From NCBI RefSeq assembly GCF_003353065.1, contig NZ_CP027806.1, positions 3,244,501 to 3,308,500 on the forward strand: a stretch of 64,000 nt of DNA, in the 5' to 3' direction. Under the pieces are notes generated by a model. That model was not told the DNA's origin and made no database searches. It saw only the letters and a program-made list of their open reading frames with translations. Made by a program: the position numbers and the translations under genes. This DNA comes from Cyclonatronum proteinivorum. GTDB taxonomy: Bacteria > Bacteroidota > Rhodothermia > Balneolales > Cyclonatronaceae. This document shows, piece by piece, positions 51,656-61,680 of the stretch (its first letter is position 1; the number at the start of each line of letters is the position of its first letter).

Positions 51656-52180
51656 TTAGCGGTTCATCCGGGCAATCACTTCATCTGTGATATTGACCGA
51701 GTGCGGGTTATCTCTGATGATGAAAAAGATGGGTTCTGCATTGCTGGTTTCGGACTGAAATACGTAGTCGAGGCCCCTTTCTTCAGCAACGGCTTCGATA
51801 GCGCGGTTTATGCGCTCTACGATGGGGATCAGCAACTCGGCTCTGCGTTCTTCAAACATCACGCCGAACTCCTGCTGCATGAGCGTGAGCTCTTCAACCA
51901 TCTGGCTCAGCCGCGCTTCTTCCTGTCTGACCTGAGCGGATGAAAGCTGATTACGGCTTTCTTCAAACAAGAAAAGTTCTTCGCTGTAGCGCTCATACAT
52001 CTGATTGTAGTCCTGCTCCCATTCATTGTAGAACGCTTCCAACTGTGTTTCTACTTGTTCACGCTCCGGAATGCTGTCAAGGATACGCTGTGGTTCAGCA
52101 TAGCCAATGCGCTGCTGCGCAAATAGCTGACTTACACCGAGTACCAGCATCAATACGGATACGAGTATGATTCTTTTCAT
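51656..52180 (-). CDS. OmpH/Skp-family periplasmic chaperone, second copy
   Basis: 174 residues: signal peptide (about 1-21), QRIGYAEPQRILDSIPE as the Skp N-terminal strand, an acidic coiled coil (about 40-130), and DYVFQSETSNAEPIFFI. It is clearly a paralogue of its neighbours but only distantly similar in sequence, so the three are an old duplication. It lies 30 bases before the third copy. Confidence 0.9.
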   Translation of the reverse strand: MKRIILVSVLMLVLGVSQLFAQQRIGYAEPQRILDSIPEREQVETQLEAFYNEWEQDYNQMYERYSEELFLFEESRNQLSSAQVRQEEARLSQMVEELTLMQQEFGVMFEERRAELLIPIVERINRAIEAVAEERGLDYVFQSETSNAEPIFFIIRDNPHSVNITDEVIARMNR

Positions 52181-52265
52181 TCGGTTATTCTTTTAGGATG
52201 AGTGTACTTCTTTTTGGTAAGGTCTTTACGTTTCAGGATTACGCTTAAGTATACTTCGAGTGTCA

Positions 52266-52829
52266 CTAAGGCCGGACATCTTCATCTACCTGAATGCCAA
52301 GCTCCAGTAAAACATCAATACTGAGATCCCACTGCGGGTTGGTATAAAAAAGGAGGTATTCGCCGCTTCTGTCAATGATGAAGTCAAAACCGTCACGCTC
52401 TGCAATCCGACCCGTTGCTTCAACGATCTGACGCTGAATCGGACTCAGCAACTCACGCTGCTGTCTCAGGTAATCACCTTCAGGCCCAAAGCGCTGATTG
52501 ACAAGCCGCTCCCTTTCCCGCTTTTTGTTCTGAATTTCCTGCTCCCGCTCCTGTCTGATTTCGGGGGTAAACAGGATTTCCCGCGCTTCAAAATCACGCT
52601 GCAACGATTCAATTTCTTCATCAAGTTCCGTGATTTCCCTCCGCCAGGTTTCGGTTAGCTGACGTAGCCGCTGTTCAATACCTTCATACTCAGGAATTTG
52701 GCTGAGTATAAAATCCGTATCAATAAAACCAAATTTTTGATTTTGCGCTTGAACTGCACTGAGTGAAGAGAAGGCGAAAGCCACTAAAATCAGTGTAAGG
52801 ACTTTGGAAGTACATGAAACAGTTCGCAT
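52266..52829 (-). CDS. OmpH/Skp-family periplasmic chaperone, first copy
   Basis: 187 residues with signal peptide (about 1-28), KFGFIDTDFILSQIPEY, a highly charged coiled coil (about 50-130) and a closing DFIIDRSGEYLLFY strand pair. It starts 43 bases after the bamA stop. This is probably the principal Skp-like partner because it is closest to bamA. Confidence 0.9.
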   Translation of the reverse strand: MRTVSCTSKVLTLILVAFAFSSLSAVQAQNQKFGFIDTDFILSQIPEYEGIEQRLRQLTETWRREITELDEEIESLQRDFEAREILFTPEIRQEREQEIQNKKRERERLVNQRFGPEGDYLRQQRELLSPIQRQIVEATGRIAERDGFDFIIDRSGEYLLFYTNPQWDLSIDVLLELGIQVDEDVRP

Positions 52830-52872
52830 GGCGGAAGATGGTTTTTGAAAAATAATTCCTAAGCCGGTTTTA

Positions 52873-55353
52873 TCAGAACGGAGATCCGATGTTGAAGAGG
52901 AACTCCCACTGCCCTGCGTTTACATTGGTTCCCGGTATGCCATCAAGACGATAGCCATAACTCAGGTCAATAAGCCCCAGAATGGGCAGGAAGACGCGGG
53001 TTCCGATACCTACTGCGCGCTTCACCCGGAACGGGTCAAATTCATCAAAATCAGCATAGGCGTTACCTGCTTCGAAAAACAGGTAAGGTACGAGGGTAAC
53101 CTGCTCTGAAGAAACAGCCGGGTAGCGGATCTCAGCAATATACTTGGAGTAAATACTGCCACCAATCGGCTCGCCATTCAGGTAAGGCGAAATAGAACCG
53201 TTTCGGCCACCGGGGAAGCCGCGGAGTTCGATGTTGTTCTGATAGAAGGTTTGCTGTTGCTGAAGAAGCGTCCCGCCAAGGTAGAAGCGCTGATACTGAC
53301 TTCTGTTGTTGTCATTGAACCAGCCCAGATATCCGTACTCAAAACCGGTCGACGCGACGAGTCGCCCAAAGAGCGGCACATGCTGCGTAAAGCTGATGTC
53401 GGCCAGATAATACTGGTCAAGTCCGGCAAGCGGTGCAGCAAGCTCAACACCAATATCAAAAGTTGAACCGCTGTTAGGCGAAATGGGATTGTCTAAGGAG
53501 TTCCGGTTCAGGCCAAGACGCAGCGATAAACTTTTGGAGCGGCCCGGCTCAATAAGACCGCGGGGGAATGCAGAATCAAACAACTGGAACCGCAGGGTTG
53601 TGACCTGTGTGAAAAAGTCATCAGGGAAAGTAAGCCTGCGCCCCAGGGTCATGAAGGTGCTGAACTGCTCGTAGCGCTCGTTCTGACCACTCAGGTTTGA
53701 GAACCGGAAGTAGCTGTAGTTTGCCCCAAAACCCAGGGAGTTGGGCAGACCAAAAAGCCAGGGTTCCTGAAAACTAAAATTGTAGCTTCGGTATCCGCGG
53801 CCGGTGAGCTGCACTCCAAGAGAAAGCCGCTGACCATCACCGCTTGGCAGCGGTCGCCACGATTCTCCGTTGAGAATATTCCGTGCCGAGAAGTTATTGA
53901 AGTTGACACGTGCCGAGAGAATAACACCGAATTGGCGCCCGCCAAAACCACCGGAAAGCTCGAAGTTATCGGAACCCGCTGTTTCATCGAGGGCGTAAAT
54001 CACATCAACCTTGCGGTTTTCAAAATCCACATCAAGATCCGGCATGATGTTTTCCGGAACAAAGTACCCGAGCTGTGCAAGCTCACGAACGGTACGCTGA
54101 ATGGCTGAGCGGCTGTAGTTGCCACCGGGAATATTCCGCAGGTTTCGGCGAACTACGTGATCATGCGTTTTGGTATTGCCAAAAAACTCAACGCGGTTAA
54201 TGGTTGCAATGTCGTTTTCAACCATCCCGATAAAAATATCGAGTGAATCACCGGGCGCGTCGCGAATGTCAATATCAAGGTCGAGAAAAAGGTGACCAAT
54301 GTCGTGATATAAGGCTGTTATATCGTTGTTGCGACGGTTCCCGTACATATTTGACTCGAAGCGCTCCTGATCAAATACGTCACCGCGCTCAAAACCAAGC
54401 GAAGCGATAAGCTCTTCTTCGGTGTAGATGGTGTTGCCGTCAAAAGCGATGTTCCTGACGCGGTACTGCGGGCCTTCTTCAAGGCGCATAAATACACCTA
54501 TGCCTTCACGCCCCCGTGAACGTTCAAATACAAAGACCGAATCTTCAACGATACGAATGTCACGGAAACCATTTTGCTGATAGAAATTGATCAGATTTTC
54601 TTGTGCTTCTTCAAAGCTTGCCTGATCAAAAGTTTGGCGCGTAAGCGTACGCCACAGGTTGGTGCGCTTGATTTCACGAAGCTCGCCTCTCAGCTTGCGG
54701 TCAGAAAAAGACTCGTTGCCTTCAAAGGTAATTTCGTGAATCTGAATACGTCTGCCCGGGTCAACCTGAAATTCAAGGGTGACGCGGTTCCTTACTTCGT
54801 CCCGATCGCGCTCTACAATTACGACCTCCGTATTGCGAAAACCGCGCTCGCGATAGTAGCGCATAATCGCGTTGACCGACTGTGCTTTGGTTGATTCGGT
54901 AACGGCAAAGCCGGGAATCATGGGGATGAGATCGCGCAGGTCGCGCCGCTGTGAGCGTCTTGGCCCGGTTATCTCAAAGCGGTCGAGGCGCGGTTGCTCC
55001 CGAACTTCGATCTCAAGATGAACCTGTGAGCCGGTCCGCGAAATCTGATAAATCTGCACATCTGAAAACAAGCCGGTACGGAACAGCCGCTGAATAGCGT
55101 CACCAATTGCAGGTCCCGGTATGGTGATTTGTTCTCCAACGCTGAGTCCCGCAGTTGCGAGAATCATAGATTCGCTTCGGGTTTCAGCTCCGGTTACGTC
55201 AATTTGCGTAATGGTAAGCGATCTTGGCGGGGTATCAAGAGGGTTAGTAATGCGCAGTGTCGGATCCTGTGCGCTAACGCTGACAGCTAATGCTGAAAAA
55301 AACAGTCCGGTAATAAGTACAGCTGCAAACGTAATTCGAAAATAATTCTGCAC
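52873..55353 (-). CDS. bamA: Outer-membrane protein assembly factor BamA
   Basis: About 826 residues from the preferred GTG at 55353, which gives a normal signal peptide (ending VSVSAQ). The frame is open to a TTG at 55437, giving an odd 57-residue leader. No ATG exists before the first POTRA domain, and neither start has a clear ribosome-binding site. Five POTRA domains follow (about 40-420), then a 16-strand barrel with the GGFGGRQFGV, the RGFPGG segment typical of loop 6 (VRGF/Y-like) and a terminal strand ending in Phe (FNIGSPF). BamA inserts barrels into the outer membrane. It lies between uppS and the Skp genes, a common FCB-group arrangement. Confidence 0.95.
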   Translation of the reverse strand: MQNYFRITFAAVLITGLFFSALAVSVSAQDPTLRITNPLDTPPRSLTITQIDVTGAETRSESMILATAGLSVGEQITIPGPAIGDAIQRLFRTGLFSDVQIYQISRTGSQVHLEIEVREQPRLDRFEITGPRRSQRRDLRDLIPMIPGFAVTESTKAQSVNAIMRYYRERGFRNTEVVIVERDRDEVRNRVTLEFQVDPGRRIQIHEITFEGNESFSDRKLRGELREIKRTNLWRTLTRQTFDQASFEEAQENLINFYQQNGFRDIRIVEDSVFVFERSRGREGIGVFMRLEEGPQYRVRNIAFDGNTIYTEEELIASLGFERGDVFDQERFESNMYGNRRNNDITALYHDIGHLFLDLDIDIRDAPGDSLDIFIGMVENDIATINRVEFFGNTKTHDHVVRRNLRNIPGGNYSRSAIQRTVRELAQLGYFVPENIMPDLDVDFENRKVDVIYALDETAGSDNFELSGGFGGRQFGVILSARVNFNNFSARNILNGESWRPLPSGDGQRLSLGVQLTGRGYRSYNFSFQEPWLFGLPNSLGFGANYSYFRFSNLSGQNERYEQFSTFMTLGRRLTFPDDFFTQVTTLRFQLFDSAFPRGLIEPGRSKSLSLRLGLNRNSLDNPISPNSGSTFDIGVELAAPLAGLDQYYLADISFTQHVPLFGRLVASTGFEYGYLGWFNDNNRSQYQRFYLGGTLLQQQQTFYQNNIELRGFPGGRNGSISPYLNGEPIGGSIYSKYIAEIRYPAVSSEQVTLVPYLFFEAGNAYADFDEFDPFRVKRAVGIGTRVFLPILGLIDLSYGYRLDGIPGTNVNAGQWEFLFNIGSPF

Positions 55354-55455
55354 GTTGGAGGGCTTGATCGAAGGAAAAATTTGAGGGTTAGGAATCGTTA
55401 AAATCAAAAGAAATATGACCTGTTTAACCGCTGTCAACAGCTTAAATATGAAAGT

Positions 55456-56277
55456 TTAAACGGAGGTAACGGCTTTTTCTTTTGATCCGTGGCTTAATTG
55501 TTCGGAAATCATTCCAAAGCGGCGTTCGCGGTTTTGATAGGTTTCAATGGCCGTGTAAACGTCATCACGCCGAAAATCAGGCCAGTATTTTTGGGATACA
55601 TAGAGCTCGGTGTAAGCACTTTGCCAGAGTAAAAAGTTACTAATCCTGAACTCTCCGCCGGTACGAATCAAAAGGTCAGGGTCGGGCATATTTCTTGTGG
55701 AAAGGTGACGCGAAATAAGCTCATCATTGATATGATCAACATTCAAAACACCTTGTTTAACCTGTTCGCTGATCGACTTTACGGCGTTGGCGATATCCCA
55801 TCTGCCTGAATAGCTAAGGGCAAGCGTTATTACCATCCGTGTGTTGTCTTTGGTCATTTCCATGCCTTCCTTGAGCTCTTTCAGGCAGATGGAAGGCAGC
55901 CGGTTCAGTTCACCTATTGCATTCAGGCGAATATCGTTTTTGTTCAGACTCAGGGCTTCATTGCGGATGGTCTGTATGAGAAGCTTCATCAGCGCACTTA
56001 CTTCAGCTTTGGGTCTGCGCCAGTTTTCAGTTGAAAAGGCATACAGCGTGAGGTGCCCGACGCCGAGCTGCGCACAGCATTCCACGACATCGCGGACAGA
56101 TTCAACCCCGGCTTTATGCCCCTGAATGCGCAACCGATTGCGTGATTTAGCCCATCTCCCGTTACCATCCATGATAACAGCAATGTGCTCAGGGATTTCC
56201 CCTCTTTCTTTTAACAGACGCTGCCGAAGAACATCTTCTTTGGTCTGTTTTTTCTTGGTAAGTGCGATTTTTTCCAA
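55456..56277 (-). CDS. uppS: Isoprenyl transferase (undecaprenyl diphosphate synthase)
   Basis: 273 residues of a cis-prenyltransferase. The signature HIAVIMDGNGRWAK contains the catalytic Asp37. Next comes GHKAGVESVRDVVECC, TLYAFSTENWRRP, and the C-terminal DLLIRTGGEFRISNFLLWQSAYTELY with the RxxxxxxS/LLWQ substrate-binding motif. It builds the C55 polyprenyl carrier used for peptidoglycan and glycans from the isopentenyl units of the MEP pathway. The N-terminal ~28 residues form a charged extension. It is upstream of bamA on the same strand and probably co-transcribed. Confidence 0.97.
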   Translation of the reverse strand: MEKIALTKKKQTKEDVLRQRLLKERGEIPEHIAVIMDGNGRWAKSRNRLRIQGHKAGVESVRDVVECCAQLGVGHLTLYAFSTENWRRPKAEVSALMKLLIQTIRNEALSLNKNDIRLNAIGELNRLPSICLKELKEGMEMTKDNTRMVITLALSYSGRWDIANAVKSISEQVKQGVLNVDHINDELISRHLSTRNMPDPDLLIRTGGEFRISNFLLWQSAYTELYVSQKYWPDFRRDDVYTAIETYQNRERRFGMISEQLSHGSKEKAVTSV

Positions 56278-56443
56278 AATGGTCTGAATCTGATTTAAGC
56301 CTAAGTAGGTTAAAATACGAATAAAGAATTTGCTGTACCAATCAGCCTTCCAGTTTCATGGACATCTTCGCAATTTCTGATTCACCGGAGATGAAGCGGT
56401 TTATGTATGCACCTAAACCGCGCAAAGCAAACAGGTATTCAGC

Positions 56444-56920
56444 CTACAATTCCCTGAATTGTTCCAGAAGCGACATCATCTCAATCGCTGTCATAGCGGC
56501 TTCTTCCCCTTTGTTACCGGCTTTGGTACCCGCACGCTCAATAGCCTGTTCAATGGTATCTGTGGTTAAAACGCCAAAAATTACAGGAATACCCGTGCTG
56601 TGATTCACATTAAGGACGCCGCTGTTCGCAGCACCGGCAACAAAATCAAAATGGGCTGTAGCACCGCGAATGACAACACCGATTGCGATAATGGCGTCGA
56701 ATTTGCCCGTTTCAGCCATTTTTTGGGCAGCCAGCGGAATTTCATACGAACCGGGGCAGTAGGCAACCGTAATTTGTTCTTCCGAATATCCGTGTTTTTT
56801 CAGGCTATGAATGGCGCCGTCACGCAGGCGGTCCGTAATGAAGTGATTCCAGCGGGAAACCAGAATCCCTACATTACCCTTGCTATAGTTTAGTTTTCCT
56901 TCAATTTCCTTGATAGCCAT
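56444..56920 (-). CDS. ribH: 6,7-dimethyl-8-ribityllumazine synthase
   Basis: 158 residues, standard length. Conserved features are [12 protein letters not shown] with the aromatic residue near 24, [29 protein letters not shown] with catalytic His90, and GNKGEEAA. It makes the riboflavin precursor lumazine from ArP and DHBP. Other rib genes are absent from the window. It lies 166 bases upstream of uppS on the same strand. Confidence 0.97.
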   Translation of the reverse strand: MAIKEIEGKLNYSKGNVGILVSRWNHFITDRLRDGAIHSLKKHGYSEEQITVAYCPGSYEIPLAAQKMAETGKFDAIIAIGVVIRGATAHFDFVAGAANSGVLNVNHSTGIPVIFGVLTTDTIEQAIERAGTKAGNKGEEAAMTAIEMMSLLEQFREL

Positions 56921-57044
56921 TTCAGTTTTATTTAAAAAGTGTTTTGATTATTCCAGAACCGGAAGATCTAAAGACGCTTCGGTCTGTGTTCGTTTTGTTA
57001 CAGCATACTTTGCTGATTGGATGGATGTACCGGGGCTGCGGGAG

Positions 57045-57890
57045 TCAGTGAAGCTGCCCCTGCATAGTGCATTGCTTCAAAAGCGCATCGACCCAGCTCT
57101 TATCTACATTCACCGTACCAAACCAGGAGTTACGTGCGGCTTCATATCCGTGGAAATCACTTCCGCCGCTTTTAAGCAAATTGCGGGACTCACACAGTCT
57201 GAGATACTTTTTTTGCAGTTCATAGGTATGGCTCGGGTGCACGCACTCAAAGCCATTAATGCCTGCCGAAATCAGCTCTTCAAGCTCACTGTCTGCATAA
57301 TAGGCAGCGGGATGGGCAACTATGGTTACGCCCCCGGCAGCACGAATGAGGTTTGCAACCTTCTCTACCGTATCATATTCGGTTTTGTGGTAGGCGGGGG
57401 CATGATTACCAATATATTTTCCGAAAACAAGGCGCTTCTGCGTGCTGTATCCTTTGGAGACCATGAGCTGTGCCAGGTGATTCCGGCTGATGTTCAGGGT
57501 ACCGGCTTCAGCAATGACTTCCTCAATCGTCAGATCAAATCCCATCTTGTTGAGGTTTTCCACCATTTGTTTGGCCCGCTTGTGACGCCGCAGCTTTTGC
57601 TGACTCGTAAATTGAAGAAGTTTTTCATCATGCACATCGAAGCCGTAAGCCAGTATATGCACTTCTCTTCCTTTAAAATCGCAGGTTATTTCCATACCCG
57701 GAATGACCTCTATCCCGATTTCCGCACCCCGCTTTCGTGCAGGCTCATAACCGGAGTAGGTATCGTGATCAGTGATTGCGATCGCATAAAGGCCTTCAGC
57801 TTCGGCCTTGTTTACTACCGCTACGGGTGTGCATTTGCCATCTGAGGCAGTTGTATGAATATGCAGGTCAGCTTTAGGCGGCTTGGGCAT
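57045..57890 (-). CDS. PHP-domain phosphoesterase (YciV-like)
   Basis: 281 residues with the PHP metal-ligand pattern: DLHIHTTASDG (8-18), AITDHDTYSGY (38-48), PGMEI (64-68), VIVAHP-type motif TIVAHPAAYY (about 189-198) and SGGSDFHG (about 241-248). The family includes nucleoside 3',5'-bisphosphate phosphatases and 5'-3' exoribonucleases with this single-domain layout. Its ATG overlaps the stop of the S41 protease gene by one base (TGATG), so the two are translationally coupled. Confidence 0.92.
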   Translation of the reverse strand: MPKPPKADLHIHTTASDGKCTPVAVVNKAEAEGLYAIAITDHDTYSGYEPARKRGAEIGIEVIPGMEITCDFKGREVHILAYGFDVHDEKLLQFTSQQKLRRHKRAKQMVENLNKMGFDLTIEEVIAEAGTLNISRNHLAQLMVSKGYSTQKRLVFGKYIGNHAPAYHKTEYDTVEKVANLIRAAGGVTIVAHPAAYYADSELEELISAGINGFECVHPSHTYELQKKYLRLCESRNLLKSGGSDFHGYEAARNSWFGTVNVDKSWVDALLKQCTMQGQLH

Positions 57891-59527
57891 CAGGGTGCAG
57901 ACAGAATTTGGGTGTAGGCGCCGGTATCGTTGATCAGGGCAATGGCACGCGTAACAAGCGGATCGAGTTGCACGCTTGTTTTCATCCGAAGGGCCGTTCC
58001 GTCAACCCTTGCACTCAGCTCAAGATAAATTTCACGCAGGATGGCTTCCCTTACCTCATCAAGTTCCCGCAACCGTTTAGCTTCGAGATCAGACTCAAGT
58101 TCCGCGAGAAAACCTTTCAGCGGTCCGGCCTCATCTCCATAATCGGCCCGTAGCTGATCACGCAAATCTTTGACGCGTTGCTGTGAGGCCGTAGCGTAGC
58201 TGAAATCAGCATTATTCAGGTACTCCCGAAAAGCTTCCATCACCCGATCATCATCCTGTCCCGGTTCGGGCATGGTCGGGTCCGAAGCCATGAACTCGTT
58301 TGCAAACTGAAAAAAGTGACTGCCACGATGGAGCTCAATCTCGAGCATGGTTTCGGCATGCTGTTCCGCTTCTATATCCGGATCAATACCGGTGCGCTGC
58401 ACGACCGGCCTGCCGCCTGCAGTTTCAAAGTGCTGTGGCAGGTCAGTATCCGCTTCCCCGTTGTAGTCAACCGACTGAATGTAGCGCCCGCTCGGGATAA
58501 AATATTTGGATGTCGTAATTTTCAGCGCAAGACCGTACGAAATCGGTCGAATAATTTGAACAAGACCTTTCCCGAAGCTGCGCTGCCCCATAATCACGGC
58601 GCGATCATGATCCTGAAGGGCTCCTGATACAATTTCCGAGGAGCTGGCGCTGCCGTGATTCTGAAGCACAACAACCGGACGATCTCCGAAAAATGATGGG
58701 TTGCTCGTACTATACAGCTGACGGGTTTGGGGCGCACGGCCACGGGTATGTACGACAGGCTCATTTTCGGGCAGGAAAAGATCCGCAACACGCACCGCTT
58801 CAATAAGCAAACCGCCGGGATTATTCCGCAAATCGAGAATGAGTCCGTTTACGGTATATGTTTCTTCAAGCTCTTCAATGGCGCGGCGCATTTCGCTTGC
58901 CGCATTCTGACCAAAACGAGAGAGCATGATAAAAGCTATACCTTCCGCCTCATCGGCCATCCCGAACCAGTCAATATTCCGGACTTCAATACGCTCGCGT
59001 TCAAGGGTGAACGTAAGCTTATCAGAAATACCAAAACGACGCACAACCAGCACGACTTCGCTGCCGATCTGACCTCTCATCTGCATGTTAAGATCATCCG
59101 GACTGAGTTCCGTAGCTGAAATTCCGTTTACGGATACGATAACATCACCAGCCCTCACCCCCTGACGGTGCGCGGAATAGCCTTCGATGGGAGCAATAAC
59201 AACAAGCTCACCATTTCGGGCACCGACCTCAATGCCGACCCCGGCATAGCTGCCCGTGCTGATTAAATCGATATCCTGTGTCTGCGACTCATCAATCAAA
59301 ACCGTGTACGGATCCAGCGTCTCAAGCATGGCGTTGATTCCCCTGCGAATGGTGCGCTCGGGGTCCACTTCAACGACATATAGCTCATTAACTTCCTGAA
59401 TGACTTCACTGAAGATGGTGAAGTTCTTCCGAATCTGAAAAAAAGCGTCGCTTGCTGTTACGAATCCTGCAAAAAGAAGGGCCGCGATTACCAGAATCGC
59501 GGCCTTTTTAGGTTTTGATAAAGTCAT
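57890..59527 (-). CDS. S41-family C-terminal processing protease
   Basis: 545 residues: N-terminal membrane anchor or signal (about 9-27), a leading helical region, PDZ domain (about 85-175, GSYAGVGIEV), then the tail-specific protease core with LDLRNNPGG (232-240), the Ser cluster HGSASSSEIVSGALQD (291-306) and Lys320 in RSFGKGLVQ, the Ser-Lys dyad. A C-terminal helical region of ~130 residues follows. Such proteases trim or degrade periplasmic proteins and in some species control peptidoglycan hydrolases. It lies six bases after the lytic transglycosylase gene, which might be a client. Confidence 0.94.
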   Translation of the reverse strand: MTLSKPKKAAILVIAALLFAGFVTASDAFFQIRKNFTIFSEVIQEVNELYVVEVDPERTIRRGINAMLETLDPYTVLIDESQTQDIDLISTGSYAGVGIEVGARNGELVVIAPIEGYSAHRQGVRAGDVIVSVNGISATELSPDDLNMQMRGQIGSEVVLVVRRFGISDKLTFTLERERIEVRNIDWFGMADEAEGIAFIMLSRFGQNAASEMRRAIEELEETYTVNGLILDLRNNPGGLLIEAVRVADLFLPENEPVVHTRGRAPQTRQLYSTSNPSFFGDRPVVVLQNHGSASSSEIVSGALQDHDRAVIMGQRSFGKGLVQIIRPISYGLALKITTSKYFIPSGRYIQSVDYNGEADTDLPQHFETAGGRPVVQRTGIDPDIEAEQHAETMLEIELHRGSHFFQFANEFMASDPTMPEPGQDDDRVMEAFREYLNNADFSYATASQQRVKDLRDQLRADYGDEAGPLKGFLAELESDLEAKRLRELDEVREAILREIYLELSARVDGTALRMKTSVQLDPLVTRAIALINDTGAYTQILSAP

Positions 59528-59532
59528 AAAAA

Positions 59533-61524
59533 TTAACGTGCAACCGGAATTTGTAGCGTCTGTCCGGGACGTATAACAGAGTTTCTGAGATTATTTTGCT
59601 GCATGATGGCATTTACAGTTGTGCCATGCGCGCGGGCAATGTTGTGAAGATTATCATTACGCCTTACCGTGTACGTAATGGTCTGACCTGAAGCGGCAGC
59701 AATTTGATTCTGCGGAATGCCTGAACGTCTGCGCTCGGCCATCATCTGATTCTTTTGCTGACGGCTCATTTGCGTGACCTGAGAAAAGTACTCTTGCTGA
59801 TTGGCCGGAACGTACACGTTCAGGCGCTGACCAACGCGAATGGTGTTGCCAATGTTGTTCCAGGAGCGCACGCGCCATGCCTGCGTATTGTACCATTCTG
59901 CGATGTGCCCTACTGTATCACCCGAACGGACGGTGTAGCTCAGCCGCACGGTTCCGGCAGGTGCAGGAGCCGAAGCCTGCGATGAAGCGGATCCGGCTGA
60001 AGCCGTCAGCGTTCTTGCTTCGCGGGCATTTGATGGGGTATTGGGCGATATGGCCACATTTGAGCCGCCGGGAACCGGGATGATGACTTCCTGCCCCGGA
60101 TGAATCAGGGAAGTCAGGTTGTCATTGGCGCCGTAAAGGGCGCGTACCGTAACCCCGTAGCGGTTCGCAATGGCGCCAAGGGTTTCGCCCCTGCGTACCG
60201 TATGAACCACAAGCGTTTGACGCATGGATTCGGGCATTTGGCGGTATTCAGCAAGGAAGGTATCCCGGCTGCCTTTTGGAATTTTGAGCGGGTAAGGACG
60301 TGCACCGGGTGGCGTTGCGAAGCGCAGCAGCTCAGGGTTAAGGTTGCGCAGCTCCTGCGTGCTAATGCCCGCGAACTGAGCCAGCACACGAAGTTCAACT
60401 GAACCTTCGATTTCCACTACATCATATTCGTACACGCGGGTTGTTACCGGGGTTTCAAAGCCGAAATCTTCGTGATTCATCGCTACGAGTGCGGCGGCGA
60501 TAAATCCGGGCACGTAACCGCGTGTTTCACGGGGCAGGTGCGGGTAAATGGTCCAGAAATCACGCACACCGCCCGAAAGGTTAATCGCACGACGCAGTCC
60601 GCGCGGGCTGATGTTGTACCCGGCCAGCGCCATGTGCCAGTCGCCGTTCCAGGTGCGGTGCAGGTCACGCAGGTGACGCGCAGCTGCACGGGTCGATTTC
60701 TCCGGGTCGCGGCGCTCGTCAATCCACCAGTTGACTTCCAGGCCGTATGCTGCACCGGTAGCCTGCATAAACTGCCACAAGCCAACGGCACGCGCACGCG
60801 AACGTGCAACCGGTACGAGTCCGCTCTCTATCATCGACAGGTGTATCAGCTCGATAGGCACGCCTTCTTCCTCAAAAATGCGCTTCATCATGGGGAAATA
60901 ATAGGTAGAGCGCTCAAGCCAGCGCTCCATAATTTCGGGCCGGCGCTCGGTAAGGAAATGAATCTGGTTGTTAACTTGCGTATTGATGATGAGCGGCACA
61001 TCAAAGTTTTGCTCATCGAAGCCGGGCGGCATGGCAAAGTAGCTGCCGTCGAACCAGTCATCCTGAGAAAAGAAATCGTCACGGATCTCAAAAATATCGC
61101 CTTCAAAGCTGATTACAGGACCTGACATCCCGTAAAACTCATGATATTCAGCCATCACAGACCGGAAGGTTTCGTTGAACCTGCGGTTGTTCTGCACCTC
61201 AGGGTGCTCGTTCATCAGGCTTTGCAGGGCCTCAACGGCCTGCGTGATATAATCTTCGGCAAGCAGCAGATCGTCATCAACCTGTGCTTCCATAGCCATA
61301 AAATTGAGTCTGTTGATATCCGTCACGCGCTGCAGCAACTCACGGTTCAGCGGATCAGATTGCACCGAAGCCGGACTCCATGACTGGCTTCCCTGCAATT
61401 CAATCGGGTTCAGGAAAGGCAGCTCAATTTCCGGAAGCGGCACATTGAGCTGTTGTTGCTGCGCCTGTGCAGGAAGCACAAACATGCCGGCAAGTGCGCC
61501 GGTGAGCATTATTTTTTTGAGCAT
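59533..61524 (-). CDS. LysM-containing lytic murein transglycosylase (MltD-like)
   Basis: 663 residues: signal peptide (about 1-22), helical N-terminal region, a soluble-lytic-transglycosylase domain (about 205-330) with the catalytic Glu233 in HLSMIESGLVP, followed by ARAVGLWQFMQATGAAYGL and ALAGYN, and three C-terminal LysM modules (about 438-480, 528-572 and 617-660, each TVRRGDTL-like). It cleaves glycan strands of peptidoglycan to anhydromuropeptides while the LysM modules bind the wall. It is the first gene of an apparent three-gene operon with the S41 protease and the PHP phosphoesterase. Confidence 0.94.
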   Translation of the reverse strand: MLKKIMLTGALAGMFVLPAQAQQQQLNVPLPEIELPFLNPIELQGSQSWSPASVQSDPLNRELLQRVTDINRLNFMAMEAQVDDDLLLAEDYITQAVEALQSLMNEHPEVQNNRRFNETFRSVMAEYHEFYGMSGPVISFEGDIFEIRDDFFSQDDWFDGSYFAMPPGFDEQNFDVPLIINTQVNNQIHFLTERRPEIMERWLERSTYYFPMMKRIFEEEGVPIELIHLSMIESGLVPVARSRARAVGLWQFMQATGAAYGLEVNWWIDERRDPEKSTRAAARHLRDLHRTWNGDWHMALAGYNISPRGLRRAINLSGGVRDFWTIYPHLPRETRGYVPGFIAAALVAMNHEDFGFETPVTTRVYEYDVVEIEGSVELRVLAQFAGISTQELRNLNPELLRFATPPGARPYPLKIPKGSRDTFLAEYRQMPESMRQTLVVHTVRRGETLGAIANRYGVTVRALYGANDNLTSLIHPGQEVIIPVPGGSNVAISPNTPSNAREARTLTASAGSASSQASAPAPAGTVRLSYTVRSGDTVGHIAEWYNTQAWRVRSWNNIGNTIRVGQRLNVYVPANQQEYFSQVTQMSRQQKNQMMAERRRSGIPQNQIAAASGQTITYTVRRNDNLHNIARAHGTTVNAIMQQNNLRNSVIRPGQTLQIPVAR

Positions 61525-61628
61525 AGAAGCTTCTTGACCTATAGTTTGTCGTTTTTAGATGAGTTGTATCCTATTCAGCACTAATTTCGCAATATAACCA
61601 ATGGAACACTTTTCACGAAGAAAATCAT

Positions 61629-61648
61629 AGGGCTTAACGCCCTTTTTA
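61629..61648 (+). terminator. Weak terminator-like hairpin after nadE
   Basis: AGGGC, loop TTAAC, GCCCT, followed by TTTT on the plus strand. The T run faces plus, while the adjacent nadE gene is on minus with only a weak ATGATTTT tail, so its role is unclear. Confidence 0.35.
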
Positions 61649-61680
61649 CGTATAAGGTGGCAAATTACAGCCCTTGCACC

